Below, piece after piece: positions 16,740 through 25,396 of a stretch of DNA of 64,000 nt; position 1 is the first letter of the stretch; every line of letters starts with the position of its first letter. The position numbers and the translations under genes were made by a program. The stretch is from Candidatus Riflebacteria bacterium HGW-Riflebacteria-1 (GTDB lineage: Bacteria; Muiribacteriota; Ozemobacteria; Ozemobacterales; Ozemobacteraceae), in contig PGYB01000005.1 in the NCBI GenBank assembly GCA_002839445.1, positions 186,001 through 250,000 on the forward strand, written 5' to 3'. Below the pieces are notes generated by a model that worked only from the letters and a program-made list of their open reading frames with translations, was not told where the DNA came from and did no database searches.

Positions 16740-19034
16740 ATGAGGCAAACAAAGAATAATAGCGTGTTTTCCCTGCTCAGGGGTTTACTGGTAACGCTTC
16801 TGTGCCTTGTGCTGCCCGCAGCTGCCATGGCTCAGTCCGCGGCTTTTCAGGATTTGCCGCGCGATCACTGGGCCTATTCAGATGTCGAATTTCTTATCAG
16901 CCAGGGCTATATGGAAGGCTATCCCGACGGCACCTTTAAAGGGCGAAAAGTCACTACCCGTTACGATGTTGCCTTGATGCTCGCGCGCATTCTCAAGCGC
17001 ATGGAAGAAAAGAAAGCAAATATCGACGCGGCCAGCGAAGAAGAACGCGCCGCCCTTACCCGTCTCACCAAAGAATTCAGAGATGAACTTGGTCTGCTTG
17101 ATGTTCGCGTTGATTCGCTTGAACGCCGTATGGTCGACAGCGAAAACAAGATGAAAACATTTGAAGATCAGTTGCCCAAGGTAAAAATCACCGGGACTTA
17201 TCGTGGTCGGGGCCAATACATCATCGATCCTGATACTGTTGGCAGAGACGATTATGGCGATGAAAGAACGTTCAGCGAAGCGGGCCTGGTAACTTTCTAT
17301 CAGGATGTTTACCTGCGTTTTACCGGTAAACCTCTCGGCGAAAAAATCGAAACATTCTATGAACTCTATGGCTATATTGCCGGCAGAACCTGGAACAAAG
17401 CAGTGTATAACAATGTCGGAAATTCGACGCCTAATCCATTCGACAAAATCGACGACTATGTGCGCTATATTCAGAACGACAACTATGTTCGCTCAAACAA
17501 GCTTCACCTGGTCAGCAAGGCCAAGTCGATGAAGGTCAGGGTCTTTGCTGGTGAATCTGCTACTGGTCTTGATGATCCGATGAATATCATGACCGAGAAC
17601 ACCAACATAGTCAGGCCTTACCAGGGTGTTGAACTTTCTGGTTCGGAGAGTGGCGTTTCTTACCAGGGCGCACTGTATAAGAGTGACATCCGCACTTCTT
17701 ATGAGAACACCAACAATATTATTACCGGCAGAATGATCTGGAAGCTGCCGGAAAAGTTCAGCGAAGACAGTTTCTCAGTGGGCACTTCTTACGCTGAGAA
17801 AATTTATGATTACAAAACCGTTGGCAATTCAAATACTGTGCGCGGTGTTGATATGAATTACTCTACTGATCGTGCCGGCAAGATTCAGGCAACTGCCGAG
17901 TTTCTTACTTCAACCGATTATCTCACTGACACCTCTGACAAACAGAAGCGCAACCTTGGTGACGAAGGCAGCCGCTTTGATATCAGTGTTCAGAACGGCG
18001 GCCTTACCGGTACGGTAAAACACTATGATTATGGCCGCTATTTCAGGGCCTGGATGGCGCCAATATGGGCTTATGATGTTGGCGATGACAATTACCCGAA
18101 TGATCTGACGGTAAGCAACTATGGTCGCCCGGACTTTGCTGGCGAGAAACTCACCCGTTTTGGTATGAACTATGACTTTGGTAACAAGTTGCTGGCGATT
18201 GCCAACAATCTGTCTGTTGAAGCTACTTATCTTTCGAAGACCTGGGAAGCTGACCAGTATAATCCTCATGAAACAGATGGTTACTCAGGCCGCAAATTTA
18301 CCTTTCAGCTGCTTTCTGATTTTACCGACAGCACAACCCTCAAATATGATTTTACTCAAAAGTGGGATGCGCTTGAGGGTGAACAGGGCTGGAAATCAAA
18401 TGCTGTCGAACTTAACCTGAAATTGAGTGATTCGGTCAGTGCGAAGGGCAAGATGTTTGTGCTCGGAGATCCTGACGATGTGTTTGAACAGAATGGCAGC
18501 ACTTATGACTACAACGAGCGCATCGGTTACTTTGAAGTCAACTCGAATATCAATCCGAGGGTTTACGCCAAGGGCAGCGTTGAGCATCAGGTACGCTGGG
18601 TGACCACTCCCAAGGAAAATATCAGAGTCGATTACATCGGTGAAGCCACTTATAATTTTACGCCAACCACCAGCTTTACCGGTGGCATTCAGCATGTTGA
18701 TTACGTCGACAGTTTTGATGGCACCAGATCGAGCCTGGCAAATGCAGTGCTGGCTGAGCTCAAAAAGAACTTTACCAACAAGTTCAGAGGCCGTGCCTTT
18801 TATTCTCGTGGTGTTATCGACTTTAAAGATGGCAAAAAAGACTCACTTGATCGCGAAAACATTTATGGTGAGCTGATTTACGATGTCAGCAAAGACTCTA
18901 CGATCAAATTCAGATTTGGTTATGATTATCCTTCTGAGTGGCGCTGGGCAGTTACCAGCACCGACAATGGCAGGGATTATATAGATATTCACACCATGAA
19001 GATGCTTATCTTCGAGGCCAGATCAAATTTTTAG
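16740..19034 (+). CDS. SLH-domain outer-membrane porin
   Basis: A 764-residue protein with a signal peptide (cleavage near AMA-QS at 31). One SLH domain spans residues about 36-88 (DHWAYSDVEFLISQGYMEGY, then RYDVALMLARIL), followed by a coiled coil (90-145). Residues about 150-764 are rich in alternating aromatic and polar residues and end in Phe, the signature of an outer-membrane beta-barrel. This plan is that of OmpM-like porins of Negativicutes and of cyanobacterial and Deinococcus porins, in which SLH binds peptidoglycan-linked polymer and tethers the outer membrane. It is the first gene of a tight cluster; only 7 bases separate it from the lipoprotein gene. The 195 bases upstream have an A-rich ribosome region but no promoter I can name. 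Confidence 0.85.
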   Translation: MRQTKNNSVFSLLRGLLVTLLCLVLPAAAMAQSAAFQDLPRDHWAYSDVEFLISQGYMEGYPDGTFKGRKVTTRYDVALMLARILKRMEEKKANIDAASEEERAALTRLTKEFRDELGLLDVRVDSLERRMVDSENKMKTFEDQLPKVKITGTYRGRGQYIIDPDTVGRDDYGDERTFSEAGLVTFYQDVYLRFTGKPLGEKIETFYELYGYIAGRTWNKAVYNNVGNSTPNPFDKIDDYVRYIQNDNYVRSNKLHLVSKAKSMKVRVFAGESATGLDDPMNIMTENTNIVRPYQGVELSGSESGVSYQGALYKSDIRTSYENTNNIITGRMIWKLPEKFSEDSFSVGTSYAEKIYDYKTVGNSNTVRGVDMNYSTDRAGKIQATAEFLTSTDYLTDTSDKQKRNLGDEGSRFDISVQNGGLTGTVKHYDYGRYFRAWMAPIWAYDVGDDNYPNDLTVSNYGRPDFAGEKLTRFGMNYDFGNKLLAIANNLSVEATYLSKTWEADQYNPHETDGYSGRKFTFQLLSDFTDSTTLKYDFTQKWDALEGEQGWKSNAVELNLKLSDSVSAKGKMFVLGDPDDVFEQNGSTYDYNERIGYFEVNSNINPRVYAKGSVEHQVRWVTTPKENIRVDYIGEATYNFTPTTSFTGGIQHVDYVDSFDGTRSSLANAVLAELKKNFTNKFRGRAFYSRGVIDFKDGKKDSLDRENIYGELIYDVSKDSTIKFRFGYDYPSEWRWAVTSTDNGRDYIDIHTMKMLIFEARSNF

Positions 19035-19041
19035 GAATCGA

Positions 19042-20211
19042 ATGATGAAAAAGACATTGATGGCAATACTTCTGTTCTGCGTGGCAGTGATGTCCGGCGG
19101 TTGCGTTCAGGAAGCACTGGTAGTGCCCGTTGCAGTCGTAAATGGAAAAATTGTTGTGCCGCCAGGTCAGGTTCCGCTTGGTGTCAAGATTACCGTTGCC
19201 GGCATGTCAAGCGCGGTTGCGTATGCTGGCGATTCTGGTAAATATTCTATCGAACTCCGCAAGAGTGGTCGTTTTTTGCTGATCGCCCGCGGTCGTGATT
19301 TTGATGTGGGATACACCTGGGTAGATGTCGAACTCGAAAAGACTGTCGATGCGCCCAATATTTCGCTTTCCGGCAAAATTGTTGGTGAAGCATTGTGGGT
19401 CGCTTCGATTGTTGATTTCCCCGATGCTACCGATTTCAGTATCAAGTCTGTAGACCCTGTCTGGCAGCCTGTAAGCGCAAAGATGTATGATGATGGGAGT
19501 CATGGCGACCTGCTGGCCAACGATGGCATTTTTACCTTGCGCGTCAATAATCTCACTACCGGCTCGCAGCAGTATTCACTTGAATACACAAAAGCTGATG
19601 GCAAGACCGAAACCAAGATGGATCCACATAGAGAAAATACCAGAAACGGCTATTCAGAGCAGTATGTTCTTGAATCAACAGTTAAACTGGCGCGCGGTTA
19701 CGTGACCAGCGATCTTAACAGCACCGACTATTCAAAGGTTAAACTGGCTACCAAAAAGGGTTCGCGTTCGATGTTCCTGAACACCGATGGTGGTTACAGT
19801 TTTGCGATGGAAGGCAATGGTCGTGAATATCTGGTGTTCCGAAGCACGGATTTCCACATCAGAGCGATTCCGATCGACCTTTCTACTGTGACTCTATATG
19901 ATGTGCCAACCATCGCTATTTCTTCAAAACGCCCTGGTGAGCTGAAAGTCGTGCTTGTTGCATCTGACTTTGCTGATGTCAAAGATCCGACAGTGGTGGG
20001 TACTTTTAAAGGCTGGAACCAACCGCAGCAACTTTATGACGATGGTACGAATGGCGATGATGCTGCCGGCGATGGTGTTTATACTCGCCTGTTCACCGGC
20101 ATTGCGCCGGGCACTTATGAATATGCCTTTAACATCAATAAAGACAACCAGGTTAAAGATCCTTATCAGGAATCAGGCAACTCGACCTATTCGATGATCG
20201 GGGTTAAATAA
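19042..20211 (+). CDS. Lipoprotein with Ig/CBM48-like domains
   Basis: A 389-residue lipoprotein with lipobox MSGGC (Cys21). It appears to hold carboxypeptidase-regulatory-like beta sandwiches (about 30-110) and two copies of a domain bearing YDDG(S/T)(H/N)GD followed by DG(I/V)(F/Y)T. The first lies near residues 120-195 and the second near 318-389. The second begins GTFKGWN, like the glycogen-binding CBM48/AMPK-type E-set fold. It may bind a polysaccharide or another envelope protein. The SD AGGA precedes ATGATG. Its stop overlaps the next start by one base (TAATG), so expression is coupled. Confidence 0.75.
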   Translation: MMKKTLMAILLFCVAVMSGGCVQEALVVPVAVVNGKIVVPPGQVPLGVKITVAGMSSAVAYAGDSGKYSIELRKSGRFLLIARGRDFDVGYTWVDVELEKTVDAPNISLSGKIVGEALWVASIVDFPDATDFSIKSVDPVWQPVSAKMYDDGSHGDLLANDGIFTLRVNNLTTGSQQYSLEYTKADGKTETKMDPHRENTRNGYSEQYVLESTVKLARGYVTSDLNSTDYSKVKLATKKGSRSMFLNTDGGYSFAMEGNGREYLVFRSTDFHIRAIPIDLSTVTLYDVPTIAISSKRPGELKVVLVASDFADVKDPTVVGTFKGWNQPQQLYDDGTNGDDAAGDGVYTRLFTGIAPGTYEYAFNINKDNQVKDPYQESGNSTYSMIGVK

Positions 20212-21377
20212 TGATGAGAATCAGCAGCAAAGCCATTGTTATAACTGTATTGTTGATGATGCTTTGCGCTGCCACAACTTTTGTGCAGGCCCAGGATGCA
20301 GTCAACTACTATTACGAAGAGGGCGCCTGGCTTGATATCGCCGATAACATCGGCGATGACAAGGGGCCTGGCTATTATCAGTATCCGTTAGATAAAAGGC
20401 TGCGTCGTGGCACGTTTGATCTCAAGCGTTTTAGAGTATATGAAGAAGGTTCGGTTGTGGTTTTTGAGATTCAGATGCGCAACTACATCATGCGTGAATG
20501 GCCAGATACGCGAAAGAGCGAAGATCAGGGGTTTGTGGCGAACATGTGGGATATCTACATCGATATCGATGGTCGCGAAAACTCCGGCTACCAGATGGCT
20601 CTGCCCGGCCGCGATCTGATGTTTTCGGGCAACCTTGGCTGGGAAAAGGTTGTTATCATCACACCTCTTTCGGAATTCGAAGTATTCGATATTCTGCGCA
20701 ATAAAACCGACGAACTTGACTTTCAAAATCGTGTCGATGACGTTGTTTATCCTGATTACGTAAGAGTGGAGCGCGACAAGATGATCGTCAAGATTGCCAA
20801 AAGCAAACTGCCTGGCATATCGGAGCGATCTGGTTATCAATGTCTGGCTATGGGTTACAACAGAATCGTTTCGCCGAATCGTCTTTTGAATCGTGATGTA
20901 AGAGGGTTTCCAACTTTTGACGATTTTGGTGGCGGCCATGATTCTTACGGTGATCCGCCAGTGATGGATATTATCGTGCCGGAAGGCGAAGATCAGTATA
21001 AGCTTTTGCGCGATTTCAGATCTGAGCCGTATCGTGAGAACATCAGATACGCATCTGTGCCATTTGTTTTTGCCGGCGGCAAAAAGCATGCTCCGGGCAT
21101 GAAACCCGTGGTTAAAGAGCCTGCCGCAACACTGGGCATCAACATCCCCCCGCCGGCGATTATTCCGCCGCCGACTGCGCCGACTGCGCCGACTGCGCCA
21201 CTCAAGCCAATTTTAACTCCCAGGCCAACTGCGCCAGTTAAACCGGCTCCGATAGCCACTCAGAATTCATCAGGCTTTGTTCCCTTAAAACCTGTGGCAT
21301 CAAGCAAGCCCAAAGAAGGCTTTAAGCCGATACCAAAGGCGCCAGATGGTTTTATCCCGGTCAAAAAGAAAGATTAA
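20211..21377 (+). CDS. Exported glucodextranase-C/DOMON-like protein with Pro-rich tail
   Basis: A 388-residue secreted protein with signal peptide (cleavage near VQAQD). The core (about 35-300) matches the C-terminal binding module of glucodextranase (PF09985): GDDKGPGYYQYP near residue 48, GTFDLKRF, WDIYIDID, GWEKVVIITP and FDDFGGGHD. Known modules of this type occur in cell-surface amylases and bind sugars or the envelope. No catalytic domain is present. Residues about 300-388 form a Pro/Ala/Thr/Lys linker, ending in three GFxP motifs (GFVPLKP, GFKPIPK, GFIPVKK). Coupled to the lipoprotein gene by TAATG. Confidence 0.78.
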   Translation: MMRISSKAIVITVLLMMLCAATTFVQAQDAVNYYYEEGAWLDIADNIGDDKGPGYYQYPLDKRLRRGTFDLKRFRVYEEGSVVVFEIQMRNYIMREWPDTRKSEDQGFVANMWDIYIDIDGRENSGYQMALPGRDLMFSGNLGWEKVVIITPLSEFEVFDILRNKTDELDFQNRVDDVVYPDYVRVERDKMIVKIAKSKLPGISERSGYQCLAMGYNRIVSPNRLLNRDVRGFPTFDDFGGGHDSYGDPPVMDIIVPEGEDQYKLLRDFRSEPYRENIRYASVPFVFAGGKKHAPGMKPVVKEPAATLGINIPPPAIIPPPTAPTAPTAPLKPILTPRPTAPVKPAPIATQNSSGFVPLKPVASSKPKEGFKPIPKAPDGFIPVKKKD

Positions 21378-21486
21378 ACATGCAACACGGCAAAAAATTC
21401 AAGCGAATCTCATATTTTGCTATTGAAATGACGATTAAGATACAAGCACACAAATCAGTTACCGTTTCCTCAAGGAGGGCTCGCCC

Positions 21487-22479
21487 ATGATTCGACAAAA
21501 ATTATCTTCAAAAGCAGGTTTATTGCTGCTGCTCAGCCTGTTTATTGTCGTTTCGACCAGTGATCTGTCGGCGCAGTCTGCGCGATCACGCGGCATGGGC
21601 GGTGCCTTTATCGGTATTTCCGATGATGAATCGGCAACTTTCTACAATCCCGCCGGCTTGTCACAGATTCAGGGGCGTGAAGCCTCTGTTCAGGCAAAAG
21701 TTAACGAGCGCGATGTCTTTGACTGGACAAGCCTCGCTTTTACCGGCCACATTTATGAAGATCATGTCGAAGACAAGTTTTCGATCACCGATTATCTCGA
21801 ACACAACATTCTTGAAGAGCCTGTTCCACGCCGGCCCAAATACAGCTACGGGGTGGCTTACACCGAAGACAACCGTTCTGTAGAGTTTGGCAGACTGGTT
21901 GGCGGTGAATATCTCGGAACCAGCCGCAAGGTTAAAGATCTGCAGCTGGCTTTTGGCACCAGGTTTCCGATTGCGCGCCGTATGCTCGCCCGTGAACAAC
22001 TTTATGGCGGCATCAAGCTCAGGCATTACAGCGTTGACCGCTGGATCAGAAGTTTGCAGCAGCACAGCAAGAAAGATTCGACCTCAATGGGCGTCGGTCT
22101 TATGTATCACTATAACGATAGAGTCACTGGTGGTCTCACTATTGATAATCTGGTTGAAGAAGTCAGCGGAGCCAATGACCGCCGCGATGGAGTCAGTCTT
22201 AACCTGGGTGCGGCCGTAAAAATCACCAAGGGAACTACTATTTCGGCTGACGCGATCAACTTAACCAACACCGCCCGCGCTAACGACCAGCAGTACCGCA
22301 TAGGTGTCGAAAAGAAGTTCATCGAAAATGATCTGACCATGCGCATGGGTTCGCTTAACGGCACTCTTACTCTTGGGTTTGGCATGTATGTTCTGCCACA
22401 TATCAGAATGGATTACTCTTTCTATGATGGCGATATCGTGAGTGAGCACCATGTTGGAGCACACGTGACTTTTGACTGA
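21487..22479 (+). CDS. PorV/FadL-like outer-membrane barrel protein
   Basis: A 330-residue exported protein with a signal peptide ending near LSAQS. The start of the mature protein, ARSRGMGGAFIGI, with ATFYNPAGLSQI, is the hallmark of the PorV/PorQ and FadL-type barrel families, in which this segment forms the plug. The remainder alternates polar and hydrophobic residues as barrel strands and ends in VTFD. PorV acts in type IX secretion and FadL in lipid uptake; neither role can be assigned here because no other T9SS gene is in view. A strong AAGGAGG ribosome site lies 9 bases before the ATG. The 110-base gap to the DOMON gene shows no clear promoter. Confidence 0.75.
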   Translation: MIRQKLSSKAGLLLLLSLFIVVSTSDLSAQSARSRGMGGAFIGISDDESATFYNPAGLSQIQGREASVQAKVNERDVFDWTSLAFTGHIYEDHVEDKFSITDYLEHNILEEPVPRRPKYSYGVAYTEDNRSVEFGRLVGGEYLGTSRKVKDLQLAFGTRFPIARRMLAREQLYGGIKLRHYSVDRWIRSLQQHSKKDSTSMGVGLMYHYNDRVTGGLTIDNLVEEVSGANDRRDGVSLNLGAAVKITKGTTISADAINLTNTARANDQQYRIGVEKKFIENDLTMRMGSLNGTLTLGFGMYVLPHIRMDYSFYDGDIVSEHHVGAHVTFD

Positions 22480-22495
22480 TCGGAGAAACACTCTG

Positions 22496-23401
22496 ATGAA
22501 ATTTGCCGCGAAGTTGGCACTTATTATATGCTTTTTCTCCGCCTGCAGTTTGCGGGCGGATACTTTTATCGAGCCAGAAGTTTTTATCGGTCAGAAGATC
22601 GAAGTCTACGGCCTTGCCGGGATTCCATGGGACAGCGAATATTCTCAAGACGAAGAGAGATCGCGTGCCTGGATGGATGCTCTGCACCATGCCTACGAGA
22701 AGGCTCTGAGCCTGCCACTGATGGAAGGCAAGCTGGTTAGACACGTTATGCAGACCAACGCTGCCTTAAAAGAGCGTCTCGGGCTGGTATTGATGTCGGC
22801 CCCCAAGTTTTTTCAACAGGCAGATGCTTCTGGTCTGATTCGTTGTCGGGTAGAATTGCCCTTGACCGGCAAACTCAGTGTCAGGTCAGCGCTTTATCTG
22901 GCAGCCATGCGGCAGCAACCGCTTGAACCATTGAGCTTTCTTGCTTCGTGGAGTGCCGGTCTGAATATTGACGAAAAGGCGCCTGCGCCGAAATTTAAGC
23001 GTGCAATTGTCGACCTGCGTGCTTTTGCCTATGAACCTTCGCTTTTTCCGAGATTCTTCGACACCTCAGGCATGTTGATTTTTCAGGAGTCGATGGTGCC
23101 GGCGGGAGAGCGTTTCAGTCGGCCGGCAGTGCGTTTTGAGACAGACATCAGGCGTGCGCGCGCCAGCCTCAAAGAAGAAGAAACCATGACGATTTCTGCT
23201 CATATCAGCAAGCTGGCCTTGCGTGATATAAGTATAGAGCATAGCGATGTTGATGTTTTTGCCAGATTCTGTCGTGAACTGGTACGTAATCCGCTGCAGG
23301 ATCGTGAAATAGTGGTGGTTTTTAACCCGAAAATACCGCGTCAGCGCGGCAGTCTTGGCAAAACTGAAGCTAAGGCCGAAACCGAAGAAAAGTCAAAATA
23401 G
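22496..23401 (+). CDS. Exported protein of unknown function
   Basis: A 301-residue protein with a signal peptide (residues 1-22, cleavage near LRA-DT). I recognise no family. The N-terminal part has a segment like those of LPP20/FlgT-type proteins (W..AL..AYEKAL), then a predicted alpha/beta domain. The tail is rich in Lys and Glu. The CGGAGAAA ribosome site supports the ATG at 22496 over an in-frame ATG 24 bases upstream. It sits 16 bases after the barrel gene and 19 bases before the next, so it belongs to the same envelope unit. Confidence 0.65.
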   Translation: MKFAAKLALIICFFSACSLRADTFIEPEVFIGQKIEVYGLAGIPWDSEYSQDEERSRAWMDALHHAYEKALSLPLMEGKLVRHVMQTNAALKERLGLVLMSAPKFFQQADASGLIRCRVELPLTGKLSVRSALYLAAMRQQPLEPLSFLASWSAGLNIDEKAPAPKFKRAIVDLRAFAYEPSLFPRFFDTSGMLIFQESMVPAGERFSRPAVRFETDIRRARASLKEEETMTISAHISKLALRDISIEHSDVDVFARFCRELVRNPLQDREIVVVFNPKIPRQRGSLGKTEAKAETEEKSK

Positions 23402-23420
23402 CAGACAGGAGGCAAATACA

Positions 23421-24350
23421 ATGAAACCAACCCGAATACTCTGTGCAGTTATAATGCTTTGCTCGCTCGTCAGCACCGTCTGGGCCTCTTCAGACGTTGC
23501 CCGTGATCAGGAGAAAAAATTGAGTCGCCTTGAGCGTTACATATACGGAGATGAGCAGAAAGGTGGTGAAGCCGAGCGTCTGCGTCAGATCGAAGAAGAC
23601 CTTTTTGGTCGCAATACCGGCCGTAAAGACGCTGAAAAAACGAGTTACCTGCACGACTTTGTTTTTAAAGGCTCGCCCGCCAACCCTTCTCTTGATATGA
23701 AGTTGAGTTTTCTTGAGTGGCGTCTCTTTAATCGAACAGGCGAAGGCAATCTCGAAACAAGACTGGCTGATATCGACAAGCAGGTTATCGGCAGCGTGTC
23801 GATGGAACCGCTTGCTTTCAGACTTGAGCAGCAGATTCATCTGATCATTGAGAATGGCCTGATTTCTTTGCATCAGGTTACCATTCCGCGTGGAACCGAG
23901 ATCAAAATGCGCCTCAAGAAGGATATTTCAAGCCGCATTGCCAAAAAGAACGACATAATTCCGATGGTTCTGTCTCATGATGTTTTTATCGACAACAACA
24001 TTCTGGTTATGACCAATGGCGGCATTGTGACATCTTCGGTCAAATCTGTGCGCCGTGGTGGCCGCTTTGGCCGCACCGGCTATGTAAATCTTGATGTAAC
24101 CAAAATTGAAAGTATGGATTCAACTGAACTGCCGATTCAGATCGATGCTGCCGGCGAAAAATTCGACAAGCGCAAGATTGGCATGGCCGCCGGCGCTTCA
24201 ACACTTGGCTATCTGGTGCTTGGCCCGATTGGGCTCGCCGGTGGCGCGTTTATCAAAGGTGGCGAAGTCGAAGTTCCGGCTGGCACCGAGATAACGGTGC
24301 GCACTACCGAAGACTGCAAGGTTATCGGTGTCCTGGTTAACCGCAAGTGA
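23421..24350 (+). CDS. Exported protein with LE..(V/I)(F/Y)G repeats
   Basis: A 309-residue protein with a signal peptide (cleavage near VWA-SS). Residues about 30-140 contain repeated units of the type LERYIYGDE..., RLRQIEEDLFGR and FLEWRLFNR..., the repeat seen in many cyanobacterial and diderm secreted proteins. The C-terminal half has a beta-rich region beginning IPRGTEIKMRLKK and ending VEVPAGTEITVRTT. A Gly-rich hydrophobic helix near residues 252-275 may touch the membrane. AGGAGG precedes the ATG at 23421, settling the start. Last gene of the envelope cluster, followed by a terminator. Confidence 0.68.
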   Translation: MKPTRILCAVIMLCSLVSTVWASSDVARDQEKKLSRLERYIYGDEQKGGEAERLRQIEEDLFGRNTGRKDAEKTSYLHDFVFKGSPANPSLDMKLSFLEWRLFNRTGEGNLETRLADIDKQVIGSVSMEPLAFRLEQQIHLIIENGLISLHQVTIPRGTEIKMRLKKDISSRIAKKNDIIPMVLSHDVFIDNNILVMTNGGIVTSSVKSVRRGGRFGRTGYVNLDVTKIESMDSTELPIQIDAAGEKFDKRKIGMAAGASTLGYLVLGPIGLAGGAFIKGGEVEVPAGTEITVRTTEDCKVIGVLVNRK

Positions 24351-24368
24351 TTTGCTGAAAAGACTTTG

Positions 24369-24440
24369 CAGCTGATGAGCAAACAGCTGCTAACATAGCA
24401 TTATTGAGGCAGGCTGGGCAAAAGCACGGCCTGCTTTTTT
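24369..24440 (+). terminator. Terminator region of the envelope cluster (two hairpins)
   Basis: The first hairpin pairs GCAGCTG with CAGCTGC near 24369-24390. The second pairs GCAGGC (24409-24414) with GCCTGC (24429-24434) and runs into six T residues (24435-24440), a rho-independent terminator. Confidence 0.8.
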
Positions 24441-24447
24441 ATTGGTC

Positions 24448-24476
24448 TTGTCGATAGTAACTCAGTGTGATACCAT
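24448..24476 (+). promoter_or_regulatory. Promoter for lgt, leaderless type
   Basis: TTGTCG (24448-24453), a 17-base spacer and TACCAT (24471-24476). The lgt ATG begins at 24484, seven bases after the -10 box, and no Shine-Dalgarno sequence is present. Confidence 0.5.
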
Positions 24477-24483
24477 CGCTGAC

Positions 24484-25332
24484 ATGTATCCATATCTCTT
24501 TTCAATAGGCCCGCTGACGATAGGCTCTTATGGCGTGACTCTGGCCATAGCTTTTTTCACGGCCTTCATGGTCATCAACTGGCAGTTTCGCAAATACGGT
24601 TGTGATGAAGAACTGGCCTGGGATCTGCATTTTCTCGCCATTTTTGGTGGCATGGTCGGTTCGCGGCTGATGCACATTTTCGAGAATTTCACAGATTTTC
24701 TCGCTGACCCGATGTCGATGATTTTTTCGACCACCGGGTTTTCGGTGCTGGGTGGGTATGTGTTGGCGCTGGTGCTTTGCATTGTGCGGGTCCGCTACTC
24801 CGGTCAGCCGTTTTTTAAAATTGCCGATATTTATGTGCCGGGAATGGCGGTTGGCTATGCCATCGGGCGTCTCGGTTGCATCGCTGCCGGCGACGGTTGC
24901 TACGGTTTGCCCTGCAAACTGCCGTGGGCAATGAGTTTTCCGCAGGGGCTGGTGCCTACTCTCAGCGCGAAAAATAACACTCTGGCTGAAACTTACGCTC
25001 GCCTGTTTCCCGGCGAGGCGGTACCGACCGATATCAGCGTGCATCCGACGCCTCTGTATGAATCGTTGTCGACGCTAATACTTATCGGCTTTCTACTGTT
25101 TGTCGGCTGGCGCATTGGTGGCGGCCGCCGCTTTGCTTTCTTTCTGATCTGGTTTGGTGTCTCGCGCTTTCTGGTAGAGATCATCAGGCTCAATCCCTTT
25201 ATTTACTGGGGCCTTTCGTCGAGTCAGCTGCTGTCGATATTTTTTATTATCGCCGGTATCGTAATCATGCTTGGATCAAAAGGCCGCCTGGAGAATTTGC
25301 CGAACATCAGTCAACAACCTGCTGGAGATTGA
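24484..25332 (+). CDS. lgt: Prolipoprotein diacylglyceryl transferase
   Basis: An inner-membrane enzyme that transfers diacylglycerol from phosphatidylglycerol to the lipobox Cys of prolipoproteins. The 282-residue protein has about seven membrane helices and the Lgt signature GRLGC....GDGCYG. An early Arg-containing loop and the HPTPLYES motif follow later. Its length is normal. The ATG at 24484 (MYPYLF) fits the family start; the frame extends 14 codons upstream through the promoter. It is needed by the lipoproteins in this window, including the one at 19042. It heads the lgt-hprK-yvcK-whiA run. Confidence 0.96.
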   Translation: MYPYLFSIGPLTIGSYGVTLAIAFFTAFMVINWQFRKYGCDEELAWDLHFLAIFGGMVGSRLMHIFENFTDFLADPMSMIFSTTGFSVLGGYVLALVLCIVRVRYSGQPFFKIADIYVPGMAVGYAIGRLGCIAAGDGCYGLPCKLPWAMSFPQGLVPTLSAKNNTLAETYARLFPGEAVPTDISVHPTPLYESLSTLILIGFLLFVGWRIGGGRRFAFFLIWFGVSRFLVEIIRLNPFIYWGLSSSQLLSIFFIIAGIVIMLGSKGRLENLPNISQQPAGD

Positions 25333-25357
25333 AAACATTCTCTAACTGTTATATGCT
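25329..25357 (+). promoter_or_regulatory. Possible internal promoter for hprK
   Basis: TTGAAA (25329-25334) overlaps the lgt stop codon. A 17-base spacer and TATGCT (25352-25357) follow. It may allow hprK-yvcK-whiA to be transcribed apart from lgt. Confidence 0.4.
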
Positions 25358-25396
25358 GGTGCCGTAAAATTACAGGGAAAGGTCAGAAATAAGAAT

